Source: Methylocella tundrae (lineage in GTDB: Bacteria; Pseudomonadota; Alphaproteobacteria; Rhizobiales; Beijerinckiaceae). Taken from it: a stretch of 64,000 nucleotides of DNA. Made by a program: the position numbers and the translations under genes. Positions 42,388 to 51,259 of this stretch are shown here, piece after piece; the stretch's first letter is position 1; every line of letters starts with the position of its first letter. The stretch spans positions 1,860,001-1,924,000 of the forward strand of contig NZ_CP139089.1 of assembly GCF_038024855.1 (NCBI RefSeq), read 5' to 3'. The notes under the pieces were generated by a model. It searched no databases. It saw only the letters and a program-made list of their open reading frames with translations, and had not been told where the DNA came from.

Positions 42388-44223
42388 ATGACCGAAACCG
42401 CCGTCTCTTTAGAACCGGTCGCCGTACCGGTCGAAAAGCCGAAGAAGCCGTCGCCGCGCGCGCTTTTGCCGCTGCTGCCTTATGTGGCGCGCTATCGAGG
42501 GCGGATCGCCGGCGCGCTGCTCGCCGTGACGGCGGCGGCCGGGGCGACGCTCGCCGTGCCGATGGCGCTGCGGCGCGTGATCGATTTCGGCTTCACGCAG
42601 GAGAGCGCCGGCCTCATCAACCAGTATTTCTTCGCGCTCATCGGCGTCGCCGCGATCCTGGCGATCGCGTCAGGCGCGCGCTTTTATTTTGTCACCACTT
42701 TGGGCGAGCGGGTCGTCGCGGACTTGCGATCGAAGGTTTTCGAGCATCTCTGCGGGCTCGACGCGGCCTTCTTCGATTCGGCCCGCATCGGCGAACTGAT
42801 GTCGCGGCTCACCGCCGATACGATACAGCTGAAGTCGGCCTTCAGCGCGACGGCGGCTCTCGCCTTGCGCAACTTTTTCCTGTTCGCCGGCGCGATCGCG
42901 CTGATGGTCTATACGAGCCCGAAACTCTCGGCCTCTGTCCTCATCGCCATTCCGATCATCGTGCTGCCGCTGGTCGCCTCGGGCCGTCTCGTGCGCAAGC
43001 GCTCGCGCAAGGCGCAGGACACGCTGGCGGAGGCGACCGCTTACGCCTCCGAAAATCTTTCGGCCGTGCGGGTGATGCAGTCCTATGGCGCGGAGCACGC
43101 CACGGCGGAGCGCTTCAACGCCGCCGCCGAAGGCGCTTATGAGGCCGCGCAGAAAGCCGCGGCGGCGCGAGCGCGCCTCACCATCGTGGTGATCTTTCTG
43201 GTCTTCTCCAGCATCGTCGGCGTGCTCTGGTTTGGCGCCCATGACGTGCTCGCGGGACGAATCACCGGCGGCATGCTGTCGCAGTTCCTTATTTACGCCG
43301 TTCTGGCGGCGAGCTCGCTGAGCGAACTGAGCCAGGTGTGGGGCGAAATCGCCTCCTCCGCCGGAGCCGCCGGGCGCCTTGGCGAGCTTCTCGCCCTGAA
43401 GCCAAGCATCGTCGCGCCGGTTCCGGCCGTTCCCCTGCCCTCCCCGGGGCGCGGCGAAATTCGCTTTGAGGACGTCGCCTTCGCTTATCCGACGCGGCCC
43501 GAGGAGGATGCGCTGAGCGATCTTTCCTTCCACATCGCGCCCGGCGAAACCGTTGCGATCGTCGGCCCGTCCGGCGCCGGCAAGACGACGATCTTCCAGC
43601 TCCTGCAGCGCTTCTACGACCCGTCCGCCGGACGCATCCTGCTCGACGGCGTCGACATCAAGAACGCCGATCCGGCGGAATTGCGCAAACGGATCAAAGG
43701 CGTGCCGCAAGATCCGGTGATCTTCGGCATCTCGATCGCCGACAATATCCGCTATGGCAAGCCGGACGCGAGCGACGAAGAGGTGCGAGATGCTGCGCGG
43801 CGCGCGGCGGCGGATGATTTCATCAGCGCCTTGCCGGAAGGTTACGCCACGCGGGCTGGCGAACGCGGCGTCACGCTTTCGGGCGGCCAGCGCCAGCGCA
43901 TCGCCATTGCGCGGGCGATCTTGCAGGATGCGCCCGTCCTGCTGCTCGACGAGGCGACGTCGGCGCTCGATTCGGAAAACGAAGTGCTGGTCCAGACCGC
44001 GCTCGAAAAAGTCATGTCCGAGCGCACGACGCTGGTCATCGCCCACCGTCTCGCGACGGTGCTCAACGCCAACCGGATTCTGGTTCTGGACAAAGGCCGC
44101 GTCGTCGAGGAAGGCGCCCATGCGAGCCTCGTCGGCAAGAACGGCCTTTATGCCCGCTTGGCCAAGCTGCAATTCGAGACCGGCGCGGCGGCTCTGAAAA
44201 GCGATCAGGCGGCGGCGGAATAA
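42388..44223 (+). CDS. ABC exporter half-transporter (permease fused to ATPase)
   Basis: Inner-membrane exporter of 611 residues, MsbA/ABCB type. About six transmembrane helices (residues 35-320) precede a nucleotide-binding domain. That domain has Walker A VGPSGAGKTTIFQLL (around 392), Q-loop VPQDPVIFG, signature LSGGQRQRIAIARAIL (around 497) and Walker B PVLLLDEATSALD, then the H-loop IAHRL. It is probably a homodimer. Lipid or drug export is possible, but neighbours give no clue. The hairpin after its stop faces the other strand. Confidence 0.88.
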   Translation: MTETAVSLEPVAVPVEKPKKPSPRALLPLLPYVARYRGRIAGALLAVTAAAGATLAVPMALRRVIDFGFTQESAGLINQYFFALIGVAAILAIASGARFYFVTTLGERVVADLRSKVFEHLCGLDAAFFDSARIGELMSRLTADTIQLKSAFSATAALALRNFFLFAGAIALMVYTSPKLSASVLIAIPIIVLPLVASGRLVRKRSRKAQDTLAEATAYASENLSAVRVMQSYGAEHATAERFNAAAEGAYEAAQKAAAARARLTIVVIFLVFSSIVGVLWFGAHDVLAGRITGGMLSQFLIYAVLAASSLSELSQVWGEIASSAGAAGRLGELLALKPSIVAPVPAVPLPSPGRGEIRFEDVAFAYPTRPEEDALSDLSFHIAPGETVAIVGPSGAGKTTIFQLLQRFYDPSAGRILLDGVDIKNADPAELRKRIKGVPQDPVIFGISIADNIRYGKPDASDEEVRDAARRAAADDFISALPEGYATRAGERGVTLSGGQRQRIAIARAILQDAPVLLLDEATSALDSENEVLVQTALEKVMSERTTLVIAHRLATVLNANRILVLDKGRVVEEGAHASLVGKNGLYARLAKLQFETGAAALKSDQAAAE

Positions 44224-44227
44224 AAAA

Positions 44228-44251
44228 GCGCCCTCTCAGCCAAGAGGGCGC
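44228..44251 (-). terminator. Rho-independent terminator of the minus-strand small gene
   Basis: GCGCCCTCT (44228-44236), a 6-nt loop and AGAGGGCGC (44243-44251) form a 9-bp stem. On the minus strand it is followed by six T (A-run at 44222-44227). It lies 43 nt beyond the stop of the 44295 gene and 4 nt after the ABC exporter stop. Confidence 0.85.
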
Positions 44252-44294
44252 GAAACCAGAATTCAGTGCGAAAACGAGTTCGCTTCAACCGCGA

Positions 44295-44588
44295 CTAGTC
44301 GTCGCAATCGTCGTCGTGATCGCTGGCCTGGAACTGTCCGAGCTTCGCCCAGGTCGTGGCGCATGTTTCTTTTTTTGCTTGCCATTGCGACATCAGATCG
44401 TCGAAGATGGGCTCGTCAAAGTTGAAGACATGCCGGGGATTGACGGCGATCGGCGCGGAAATGCCGAACTTGATGGCGCTGAGCATTCCCGGATCGGCAA
44501 CATGGACGCCTTGCTCGGAGGTCGTCATCAGAACGCGTTTGAGCGGCTTTCCGCCAAAATCCTGAACCGTGACAAACTGTTGAAGCAT
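44295..44588 (-). CDS. Hypothetical protein with acidic tail
   Basis: Cytosolic protein of 97 residues that I do not recognise. It starts MLQQFVTVQDFGGKPLKR, has a central PIAVNPRHVFNFDEPIFDD and ends with a short acidic run, DHDDDCDD. It contains two Cys and no membrane segment. The ATG at 44588 is preferred to that at 44603 because GGAGA lies 8 nt upstream. A good terminator follows it, which supports a real, single-gene transcript. Confidence 0.6.
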   Translation of the reverse strand: MLQQFVTVQDFGGKPLKRVLMTTSEQGVHVADPGMLSAIKFGISAPIAVNPRHVFNFDEPIFDDLMSQWQAKKETCATTWAKLGQFQASDHDDDCDD

Positions 44589-44729
44589 TCGTGAAATCTC
44601 CATGCGCGTTTGCGCGCGGCGGTCATGAGACGGCTGCGACGTTATGCGCGGCCTTCATGACGCGATTGAGAAAATTTCTCAAGGGCCTCCCGGAAAATTT
44701 TTGGAGTCGAGGGGCTCTAAAAAGATATT

Positions 44730-45203
44730 TTAGCCGGGCGGCGCTGCGCGCAGCCGCCAGATTTTCAGCCCCGAATGCGGGTTGACGCCGGTCGCGACCA
44801 TCTCAAATCCCTCTCGTGCGTAGAAGCGGAGCGCCCTTGGATTGTCCTGATTGACGTCGAGAAACAGAGGCTTGGACGAGATCCGCCGGGCTTCGCGCAA
44901 AAGGGCTGCGGCCGCGCCAGAGCCCTTCGCCTCTCTCGCGACCGCGATCTGGTCAAGATAGCCCGTCGCGGGATCGAAGGTGACGAAACCAAGGAGGCGC
45001 CCACCATCGTCGCGGCCGCAGATCGTCATCGCTCCAGCTGCCTCCAACGCCGGCAGATGGCCGCAAAACCATTCCCTTCGCGCGGAAAAATCAATATCTG
45101 GCATTGCTTCCCGCCAGCTCGCGACCCAAAGATCGGCAAGGGGCTCAAGATCCGCGTCGGTCCTCCGGCGCAGGGAGGAGAGAAGCTCATCGGCCATGTT
45201 CAT
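44730..45203 (-). CDS. GNAT-family N-acetyltransferase
   Basis: Single-domain GNAT protein of 157 residues. LRRRTDADLEPLADLWVASW opens the fold. The acetyl-CoA-binding region is IAVAREAKGSGAAAALLREA (around residue 96), followed by LDVNQDNPRALRFYAREGFE, the usual last strand and helix. The substrate is unknown. ATG codons at 45203 and 45197 are both possible starts; neither has a strong ribosome-binding site. Confidence 0.72.
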   Translation of the reverse strand: MNMADELLSSLRRRTDADLEPLADLWVASWREAMPDIDFSARREWFCGHLPALEAAGAMTICGRDDGGRLLGFVTFDPATGYLDQIAVAREAKGSGAAAALLREARRISSKPLFLDVNQDNPRALRFYAREGFEMVATGVNPHSGLKIWRLRAAPPG

Positions 45204-45452
45204 CAGCGCGATTCTGGACGCCGAAGGCGCGTTCGCTATCAAATCCGGCGCATTTTTGCTGAAAGAGGTTGCCGCGCTGAAGAAAACGAAAATGCCTCCG
45301 AGTTGCTGCTTTGCTGCATTTCGCCTCGCGAACCATTATTTTCTCCGCTGACCGATCCCCCAGAGCACTTCGAGCTTCAGGGGCAAAGAAGCGCCGCAGT
45401 TCTCTAGCCAATCCCGCGCGCCGGCGCGACGCAAGCAAAATCCCGGGAATCC

Positions 45453-46649
45453 ATGCACGCCGCCGCTCCGCCGACCGAAACCTTGACGCATAAGCGCGAA
45501 GATCCGGCGCAGGCTGGCGTCAAACGCCTGACGCTCTCTGATTTTCGCTCCTACGCCACGCTTGACCTTGCATTGGACGCGCGGACGATCGTGCTGACGG
45601 GAGACAATGGCGCGGGCAAGACCAATGTGCTCGAAGCTCTTTCGCTGCTGACGCCGGGGCGCGGCCTGCGCCGGGCGGAGCTCGGCGATTGCGCCCGCAA
45701 TGACGGCGCAGGCGGCTTTGCCGTTTCGGTCGAGATCCAAACGTCCCTCGGCGGCGTCCAGCTCGGCACCGGGATCGAGCAGAATGGCGCGGCGGCGCCC
45801 TCGCGCAAATATCGCATCGACCGGGAATCGGCGCCGTCCATTCGCGCTTTTTGCGATCATGTCCGCGTCGTCTGGCTCACGCCCGCCATGGACGGACTCT
45901 TCACCGGGCCCGCCGGAGACCGCCGGCGCTTCCTCGACCGTCTCGTGCTTTCGATCGACGCCGATCACGGCGCAAGGGTCAATGCGCTCGAACGCGCTCT
46001 GCGCGGCCGCAATCGCCTGCTCGAAGACCGTCTTGGGTCGAGCGAGCGCATCTGGCTCGACGCGATCGAGCGGGAAGTCGCCGAACTCGCCATCGCCGTC
46101 GCCGCCGCCCGCTTCGAGACGGTCTCAAAACTCTCCGCTCTGATTTCCGATGCGCGGGGCGAAGCCGATTCGCGGTTTCCCTTCGCGGAACTGAAGCTTC
46201 AGGGAGAAATCGACAGTCTCATCGAAACCCGTCCCGCGCTCGAGGCCGAAGACATCTATCGCCGCATCCTGCGCGACAATCGCGGGCGCGACGCCAGCGC
46301 CGGGCGCACATTGATCGGACCGCAGTCGAGCGATCTGCGCGTCCGCCACGGCGTCAAGCAGGCGGAGGCGGCGCAAACGTCGACCGGCGAGCAGAAGGCC
46401 CTGCTCGTCGGCCTCATCCTCGCGCAGGCCCGTCTCGTCAAAGCGATGAGCGGCATGGCGCCGCTGGTCCTGCTCGATGAGATCGCCGCGCATTTCGACC
46501 CGACGCGACGCGCCGCGCTTTATGATTTGCTGGCGATCCTTGGCGCGCAGGTCTGGCTGACAGGCGCCGATCCTTCCGCTTTTGCCGGTCTCGAAGGCAA
46601 GGCGCAAATGCTGAAAGTCACGCCGGGCAGGATCAGCGCCTTCAATTGA
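45453..46649 (+). CDS. recF: DNA replication and repair protein RecF
   Basis: SMC-like ATPase that helps RecOR load RecA at single-strand gaps. It has 398 residues. Walker A is GDNGAGKTNVLEALS (residues 50-64), the signature-like block STGEQKALLVGLILAQ lies around 311, and Walker B is PLVLLDEIAAHFD. The N-terminal LTLSDFRSYATLDL is typical. It is not next to dnaA or dnaN here, as is common in alphaproteobacteria. ftsY follows on the same strand after 110 nt. Confidence 0.95.
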   Translation: MHAAAPPTETLTHKREDPAQAGVKRLTLSDFRSYATLDLALDARTIVLTGDNGAGKTNVLEALSLLTPGRGLRRAELGDCARNDGAGGFAVSVEIQTSLGGVQLGTGIEQNGAAAPSRKYRIDRESAPSIRAFCDHVRVVWLTPAMDGLFTGPAGDRRRFLDRLVLSIDADHGARVNALERALRGRNRLLEDRLGSSERIWLDAIEREVAELAIAVAAARFETVSKLSALISDARGEADSRFPFAELKLQGEIDSLIETRPALEAEDIYRRILRDNRGRDASAGRTLIGPQSSDLRVRHGVKQAEAAQTSTGEQKALLVGLILAQARLVKAMSGMAPLVLLDEIAAHFDPTRRAALYDLLAILGAQVWLTGADPSAFAGLEGKAQMLKVTPGRISAFN

Positions 46650-46759
46650 GCGCAGAGGGCTTATATAGCAGTGAGGCGAACTGCCGCGACCGCCCCTGAG
46701 CGAGCGTTGCGGCTCCAGCCTTTGATAGCGCCATCCTCGATGGCAAAACCGGACTTTGC

Positions 46760-47860
46760 ATGGCAAAAGACAATGACGCGGGCAATGGCGCCGCCAAGCC
46801 GAAACTCGGTCTCCTTGGCCGGATGTTCGACCGGCGGGGGGAGCTGGCGGCCGCGGCCGAGCCGCCGCCAGAACAGAAAGAAGCGGCGACGCCCGTTCCA
46901 ACTCCGGCTGAGCCCGCGCCGAAAGGCTGGTGGGAGCGGTTGCGCCACAGCCTTGCGCGCTCGTCCAATTCGATCGGCACTGGCCTTGTCGCGATCTTCA
47001 CCAAGCGACGCCTCGACGCGGGAATGCTCGACGACCTCGAAGACGTGCTGATCCGGGCGGATCTTGGCGTCGCCACCGCCGCGCGCATCGCCGAAATCGT
47101 CGGCAAAGGCCGATATGACAAGACGATCGAGGTCGATGAGGTCAAAGAAATTCTGGCGGCGGAGGTCGAGCGCGTGCTTGCGCCCTACGCCCGGCCGATC
47201 GAGATCGACGCAGGCGTCAAACCTTACGTGATTCTCGTCGTCGGGGTGAACGGATCAGGAAAGACGACGACGATCGGCAAGCTGGCGACGCAATTGACCG
47301 GCGAAGGCCGGCGCGTGATTCTCGCCGCGGGAGACACTTTTCGGGCCGCGGCGATCGAGCAATTGCGCATCTGGGGCGCGCGGGTCGGCTGCGAGGTCGT
47401 CGCCCGCGAGCAGGGGTCAGAAGCCTCGGCGCTGGCGTTCGACGCCATCCGCAGGGCGCGCGAGACCGAGGCGGACGTGCTTTTAATGGATACCGCCGGG
47501 CGCCTGCAAAATCGCGCCGAGTTGATGGCCGAACTCGAAAAAATCATCCGCGTCATGAAAAAGGTCGATCCCTCCGCGCCGCATGCCGTGCTTTTGGTGC
47601 TGGACGCGACCGTCGGCCAGAACGCCATGAACCAGGTCGAGATTTTCGGTAAAGTGGCGGGCGTCACCGGCCTCGTGATGACCAAGCTCGACGGCACCGC
47701 GCGCGGCGGCATCCTCGTCGCCATCGCCGAGAAATTCAAGCTGCCGGTCCACTACATCGGCATCGGCGAAGGTCCCGGCGACATAGCAGCCTTCGAGGCG
47801 CGCGATTTCGCCAGAGCCATCGCCGGCATGGATGAGGAAAGTCTCGCCGACCCGCGTTGA
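46760..47860 (+). CDS. ftsY: Signal recognition particle receptor FtsY
   Basis: SRP receptor GTPase that docks ribosome-nascent chain complexes at the inner membrane. It has 366 residues: a short Ala/Pro/Glu-rich A domain (to about 55), then the NG domain. G1 is VGVNGSGKTTTIGKLA (around 159), followed by DTFRAAAIEQLRIW, DTAGRLQNRAELM and TKLDGTARGGILVAIA. All GTPase motifs are intact. It ends 8 nt before the miaA stop on the other strand. Confidence 0.96.
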   Translation: MAKDNDAGNGAAKPKLGLLGRMFDRRGELAAAAEPPPEQKEAATPVPTPAEPAPKGWWERLRHSLARSSNSIGTGLVAIFTKRRLDAGMLDDLEDVLIRADLGVATAARIAEIVGKGRYDKTIEVDEVKEILAAEVERVLAPYARPIEIDAGVKPYVILVVGVNGSGKTTTIGKLATQLTGEGRRVILAAGDTFRAAAIEQLRIWGARVGCEVVAREQGSEASALAFDAIRRARETEADVLLMDTAGRLQNRAELMAELEKIIRVMKKVDPSAPHAVLLVLDATVGQNAMNQVEIFGKVAGVTGLVMTKLDGTARGGILVAIAEKFKLPVHYIGIGEGPGDIAAFEARDFARAIAGMDEESLADPR

Positions 47861-47868
47861 GTGCACGG

Positions 47869-48786
47869 CTACGCCAGCGCCAAAGCCTCGGCGCCGGCTT
47901 CATTCGCCCATTCAAATCCAGGTAGTTGATGGCGTGCGAAGGTGAATTGGCGCCGCGCATAGGTCCAGGTGTCGCGTTTGGCCAAAAGGCTCGCCTCGCC
48001 GAGGGCGATTTCGCCGTTGAGACAGGCGATCAGATGGCGAAGCCCATGCGCGCGCATCAGCGGCAGCGCGGAATCGAGATTGCGCCCGCGCTGGATTTCG
48101 GCCTCCTCCAGCGCGCCGGCGTCAAGCATCAGGTCGAAACGCGCGCCGATCCGCCGCTTAAGCTCGTCGCGGCCGGGATCGAGGAACATGGCGCGGGTCT
48201 GAGTGATGTCCATCAGCGGCGGCGAGCGCAGGCCCTGGAACGCGGCAAGGCTTTGCCCCGTCGCCTCAAAAACTTCGAGCGCGCGCAAAATGCGTTGCGG
48301 ATCGGTCGGGCGTAAACGCGCCGCCATCACGGGGTCGCAGGCGGCAAGCCGCCGGTGCAGCTCGGCGGGAGTGGCGGCGGCGCCCTCAGCCCGCACACGA
48401 GCCCTAATCTCTTCCGGCACAGGGGGAATGGCGGAAAGCCCTTGCGTCAGCGCTTTGAAATAAAGCCCCGTGCCGCCGACGAAAATCGGCAGGCGCCCTT
48501 CGGCCTGCGCTTCGCCCAGCGCCTCGCGCGCGGCCTCGAGCCAAAGAGCGACCGAATAATTGACCGCCGCGTCGATCTCGCCGAACAGGCGATGCGGCGC
48601 TTGAGCCTCTTCCTCGACGCTGGGACGCGCCGTCAAAATCCGCAGATCGCGGTAGACCTGCATTGAATCGGCATTGATGAGAACGCCGCCCATGGCGCGC
48701 GCCAGCCGTAGCGCCAGCGCCGACTTGCCGCTGGCGGTCGGTCCGGCGATGAGAATTGCGGAGGGATGTCTTGCGAGCGTTGTCAC
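47869..48786 (-). CDS. miaA: tRNA dimethylallyltransferase MiaA
   Basis: Transfers a dimethylallyl group from DMAPP to A37 of tRNAs that read UNN codons. It has 305 residues. The P-loop is IAGPTASGKSALALRLA, followed by INADSMQVYRDLRILTARPS and FVGGTGLYFKALTQGLS. The C-terminal part has WTYARRQFTFARHQLPGFEW, the usual tRNA-binding segment. It starts with GTG at 48786. Its substrate comes from the IspH pathway, and one ispH lies directly upstream on the same strand. Confidence 0.95.
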   Translation of the reverse strand: MTTLARHPSAILIAGPTASGKSALALRLARAMGGVLINADSMQVYRDLRILTARPSVEEEAQAPHRLFGEIDAAVNYSVALWLEAAREALGEAQAEGRLPIFVGGTGLYFKALTQGLSAIPPVPEEIRARVRAEGAAATPAELHRRLAACDPVMAARLRPTDPQRILRALEVFEATGQSLAAFQGLRSPPLMDITQTRAMFLDPGRDELKRRIGARFDLMLDAGALEEAEIQRGRNLDSALPLMRAHGLRHLIACLNGEIALGEASLLAKRDTWTYARRQFTFARHQLPGFEWANEAGAEALALA

Positions 48787-48828
48787 TGCGATGTGCGGGC
48801 GACTTGATGGACTCCAACCGGAATCATC

Positions 48829-48936
48829 ATGCGTTTGAGCAGAATGCGTTCAAACGGAAACGCATCAAGCTTGAACCTTAGTTGTGATGCATGATGTGGG
48901 TCCGAAAAGTGTGCGCCTTTTCGGCGTTATGCTTTA
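48829..48936 (+). repeat. Intergenic palindromes including REP-like copy B3
   Basis: Two structures sit between miaA and ispH. First is the inverted pair ATGCGTTT (48829-48836) / AAACGCAT (48858-48865). Second is REP-like copy B3, ATGATG...CCGAAAAG (48902-48909), a 7-nt loop, CTTTTCGG (48917-48924) and CGTTATGCTTTAGA. The last bases of B3 contain the ispH stop codon. Confidence 0.7.
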
Positions 48937-49893
48937 GACCGTGGCGCGGCGCAGCTCACGCGGCAGCGGGAAGAATACGCCCTCATTCGCGGTCGAGATT
49001 TCCTCGACATGCAAATCAAACCGCTGCGCGAAGGCGTCCATGATTTCTTCGACGAGGATTTCCGGCGCGGAGGCCCCCGCCGTGATGCCAAGCGAAGAAA
49101 TATTGGAAAATAATTCCCATTCCACGTCGTCGGCCCGCAGCACGAGACGCGCCAGCTTGCAGCCCGAGCGCTCGGCGACCTCCTTCAGTCGCTGCGAGTT
49201 CGAGGAGTTCGAAGAACCGACGACGATCAGCGCATCGACGATCGGGGCGATGCGCTTCACCGCCTCCTGGCGATTGGTGGTCGCATAGCAAATATCCTCG
49301 CGATGCGGCCCGACGATATTTGGAAACCGTCGCGTCAAGGCGTCGACCATGTTGCGCGTGTCGTCGACCGACAGCGTCGTCTGCGTCACATAGGCGAGAT
49401 TATTTTCATCCGCGACCTGCAATGTCGCGATGTCTTCGACCGTCTGCACCAGAACGATCGAGCCGCCCGGCAATTGGCCGAGGGTGCCAACGACCTCCGG
49501 GTGCCCCGCATGGCCGACGAGGAGCACCTGGCGGCCCTGCCTGTGGTGCAGTTCGGCTTCGCGATGCACCTTTGTCACCAAAGGACAGGTCGCGTCGATG
49601 GCGAATATGTTGCGCGATGAAGCCTCGACCGGAATCGATTTTGGAACGCCATGGGCGGAAAAAATCACCGGCTGCGACGTGTCGGGCACTTCGTCGAGTT
49701 CTTCGACGAAGATGGCGCCTTTGGCTTTCAGCGTCTCAACCACATATTTATTGTGCACGATCTCATGGCGCACGTAGACCGGGGCGCCATAGATGCGAAG
49801 CGCCTCTTCGACAGCGTCGATCGCACGGACGACGCCAGCGCAAAAACCGCGCGGCGCGCAAAGAAGGACATTTAGCTTTGGCTTGACGGACAT
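48934..49893 (-). CDS. ispH: 4-hydroxy-3-methylbut-2-enyl diphosphate reductase IspH, second copy
   Basis: A second full-length IspH of 319 residues. Cluster cysteines are in [22 protein letters not shown] and [10 protein letters not shown], and [11 protein letters not shown] and QTTLSVDDT are kept, so it should be active. It is clearly diverged from the hopanoid-linked copy: longer N-terminus [11 protein letters not shown] and a different middle and C-terminus. It is therefore an old paralogue rather than a recent duplication. It lies upstream of miaA, another user of isoprenoid diphosphates. It may be the housekeeping copy. Confidence 0.94.
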   Translation of the reverse strand: MSVKPKLNVLLCAPRGFCAGVVRAIDAVEEALRIYGAPVYVRHEIVHNKYVVETLKAKGAIFVEELDEVPDTSQPVIFSAHGVPKSIPVEASSRNIFAIDATCPLVTKVHREAELHHRQGRQVLLVGHAGHPEVVGTLGQLPGGSIVLVQTVEDIATLQVADENNLAYVTQTTLSVDDTRNMVDALTRRFPNIVGPHREDICYATTNRQEAVKRIAPIVDALIVVGSSNSSNSQRLKEVAERSGCKLARLVLRADDVEWELFSNISSLGITAGASAPEILVEEIMDAFAQRFDLHVEEISTANEGVFFPLPRELRRATV

Positions 49894-50009
49894 GCAGCGC
49901 TCGGCCTGAGATGCAACACGTTTAGGAGTCCGGCGGTTCTGATGTCAAGTGCGGCGGGGCCGCAGGCGTCGCGGCCCCGACCCGGCGCGCAGAGGCAAGG
50001 AGCGCTCTT

Positions 50010-50900
50010 ATGACAGATCTCGCCGATCTTTTTCCCGGCTTTTCTACGCATTGGGTCGCTACGGAGGCCGGGCGGTTTTTCGTGCGCGCGCACGGCGAAG
50101 GCCCTCCGCTTCTGCTGCTGCATGGCTATCCGCAAACCCATGTCGAATGGCACAGGATCGCGCCAAAGCTCGCCGAGCGCTTTTCGGTCGTTTTGATGGA
50201 CATGCGCGGTTACGGCTGGTCCAGCGCGCCCCGCAGCGACAAGGGCGCCCTTTATACCAAGCGCCTGATGGCGCAGGATGCCATAGCGGTGATGGAAAAA
50301 CTCGGCCATATCCGCTTCAGCCTCCTCGGGCATGATCGCGGCGCGCGCGTCGGCTATAGGCTCGCGCTCGATCATCCGGAGCGCCTCGAAAAACTCGCCC
50401 TCATCGACATCATTCCAACCGCCTCGCGCTGGCGGAGCCTCAATGCGGCGGAAGCGTTGAAAGCCTATCACTGGATGTTTCTGGCGCAGCCGGAGCCCTT
50501 GCCGGAAACGCTGATCGGCGCCGCCGCGAATTTTTACGTCGATTACACGCTCGCGAACTGGACCGCCGCCAAGGATCTGTCCGCCTTCGATCCCCGCGCC
50601 CTCGCCCATTATCGCGCCGCGCTGAACGAGCCCTCGCGCATTCATGCGACCTGCGAGGATTATCGCGCCGGCGCGACGATCGACCGCAACGACGACGAAG
50701 CCGACGAAGCCGCCGGCAGAAAAATCACGGCGCCGCTCCTGGTTCTCTGGGGCGGGCGCGGACTGGGCGGCGGCGGCTCGCCCCTCGATATCTGGCGCCA
50801 ATGGGCCGGGAACGTGCAGGGCCAACCGCTCCAGGGGGGCCATTTCTTGCCCGAGGAAAACCCCGAGGCGACGCTGGAGGCCGTGCTCGCGTTTCTCTGA
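50010..50900 (+). CDS. Alpha/beta hydrolase, predicted fluoroacetate/haloacetate dehalogenase
   Basis: Alpha/beta hydrolase of 296 residues closely resembling fluoroacetate dehalogenases. The nucleophile elbow is GHDRGAR (Asp109, Arg110, Arg113). Asp133 (LIDIIPT) and His278 (GGHFLPEE) complete the triad. His154-Trp155 (YHWMF) and Tyr218 (CEDYRAG) match the halide-binding His-Trp-Tyr set known from the Rhodopseudomonas enzyme, and the two Arg match its carboxylate clamp. The predicted reaction is haloacetate to glycolate plus halide. The oxyanion region LHGYPQTHVEW is also typical. Single gene; no transporter or regulator adjoins it. Confidence 0.8.
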   Translation: MTDLADLFPGFSTHWVATEAGRFFVRAHGEGPPLLLLHGYPQTHVEWHRIAPKLAERFSVVLMDMRGYGWSSAPRSDKGALYTKRLMAQDAIAVMEKLGHIRFSLLGHDRGARVGYRLALDHPERLEKLALIDIIPTASRWRSLNAAEALKAYHWMFLAQPEPLPETLIGAAANFYVDYTLANWTAAKDLSAFDPRALAHYRAALNEPSRIHATCEDYRAGATIDRNDDEADEAAGRKITAPLLVLWGGRGLGGGGSPLDIWRQWAGNVQGQPLQGGHFLPEENPEATLEAVLAFL

Positions 50901-51259
50901 GGGGAGTCAAAGGCGAAATCGAGGAACCGGTAGCGGCAATGGGCTTACGGTTCTGACGAACCCCCGGCATTGAAACGCAGAAGCCGCTCGCGCGATCTGT
51001 AATTATAATAGCTCACCGGGATGGCGCGCGGATTGCTTCAGAGGTCCTCGTCCGGCCTGTACCATGGCTTTCCAGGGCCGCGCTGAGGAGCGGGCCACTA
51101 AATGGCGTTTTGATAGTGGCCGGGTCATAGCCTAAACGTATGATGTTACCCACGGGCAGACTGGTCTAGTCTGCCTCGACAACTCGCTCATGCACCGGGA
51201 GCTGCGGAGATTGTTCTTCGTCTTTGCCCCGGAGCCACCGACCAATTGGCGGAGAGACA
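50901..51259 (+). other. Intergenic region upstream of pckA with a leader hairpin
   Basis: No gene is seen. A perfect 8-bp hairpin GGCAGACT-GGTCT-AGTCTGCC lies at 51155-51175, and TTGATA at 51112-51117 with TAAACG 17 nt later could be a pckA promoter. The hairpin would then be in the 5' leader. No T-run follows it, so it is not an intrinsic terminator. Confidence 0.4.

Noticed and set aside
42670-44172. 500-codon open frame antisense to the ABC exporter
   Set aside because: Opposite an intact Walker/signature-bearing gene; highly charged, no domain.
47213-47228. Further match to the TGACGCAGGCGTCA palindrome
   Set aside because: GACGCAGGCGTCA lies inside ftsY coding sequence (Asp-Ala-Gly-Val) and is probably chance.
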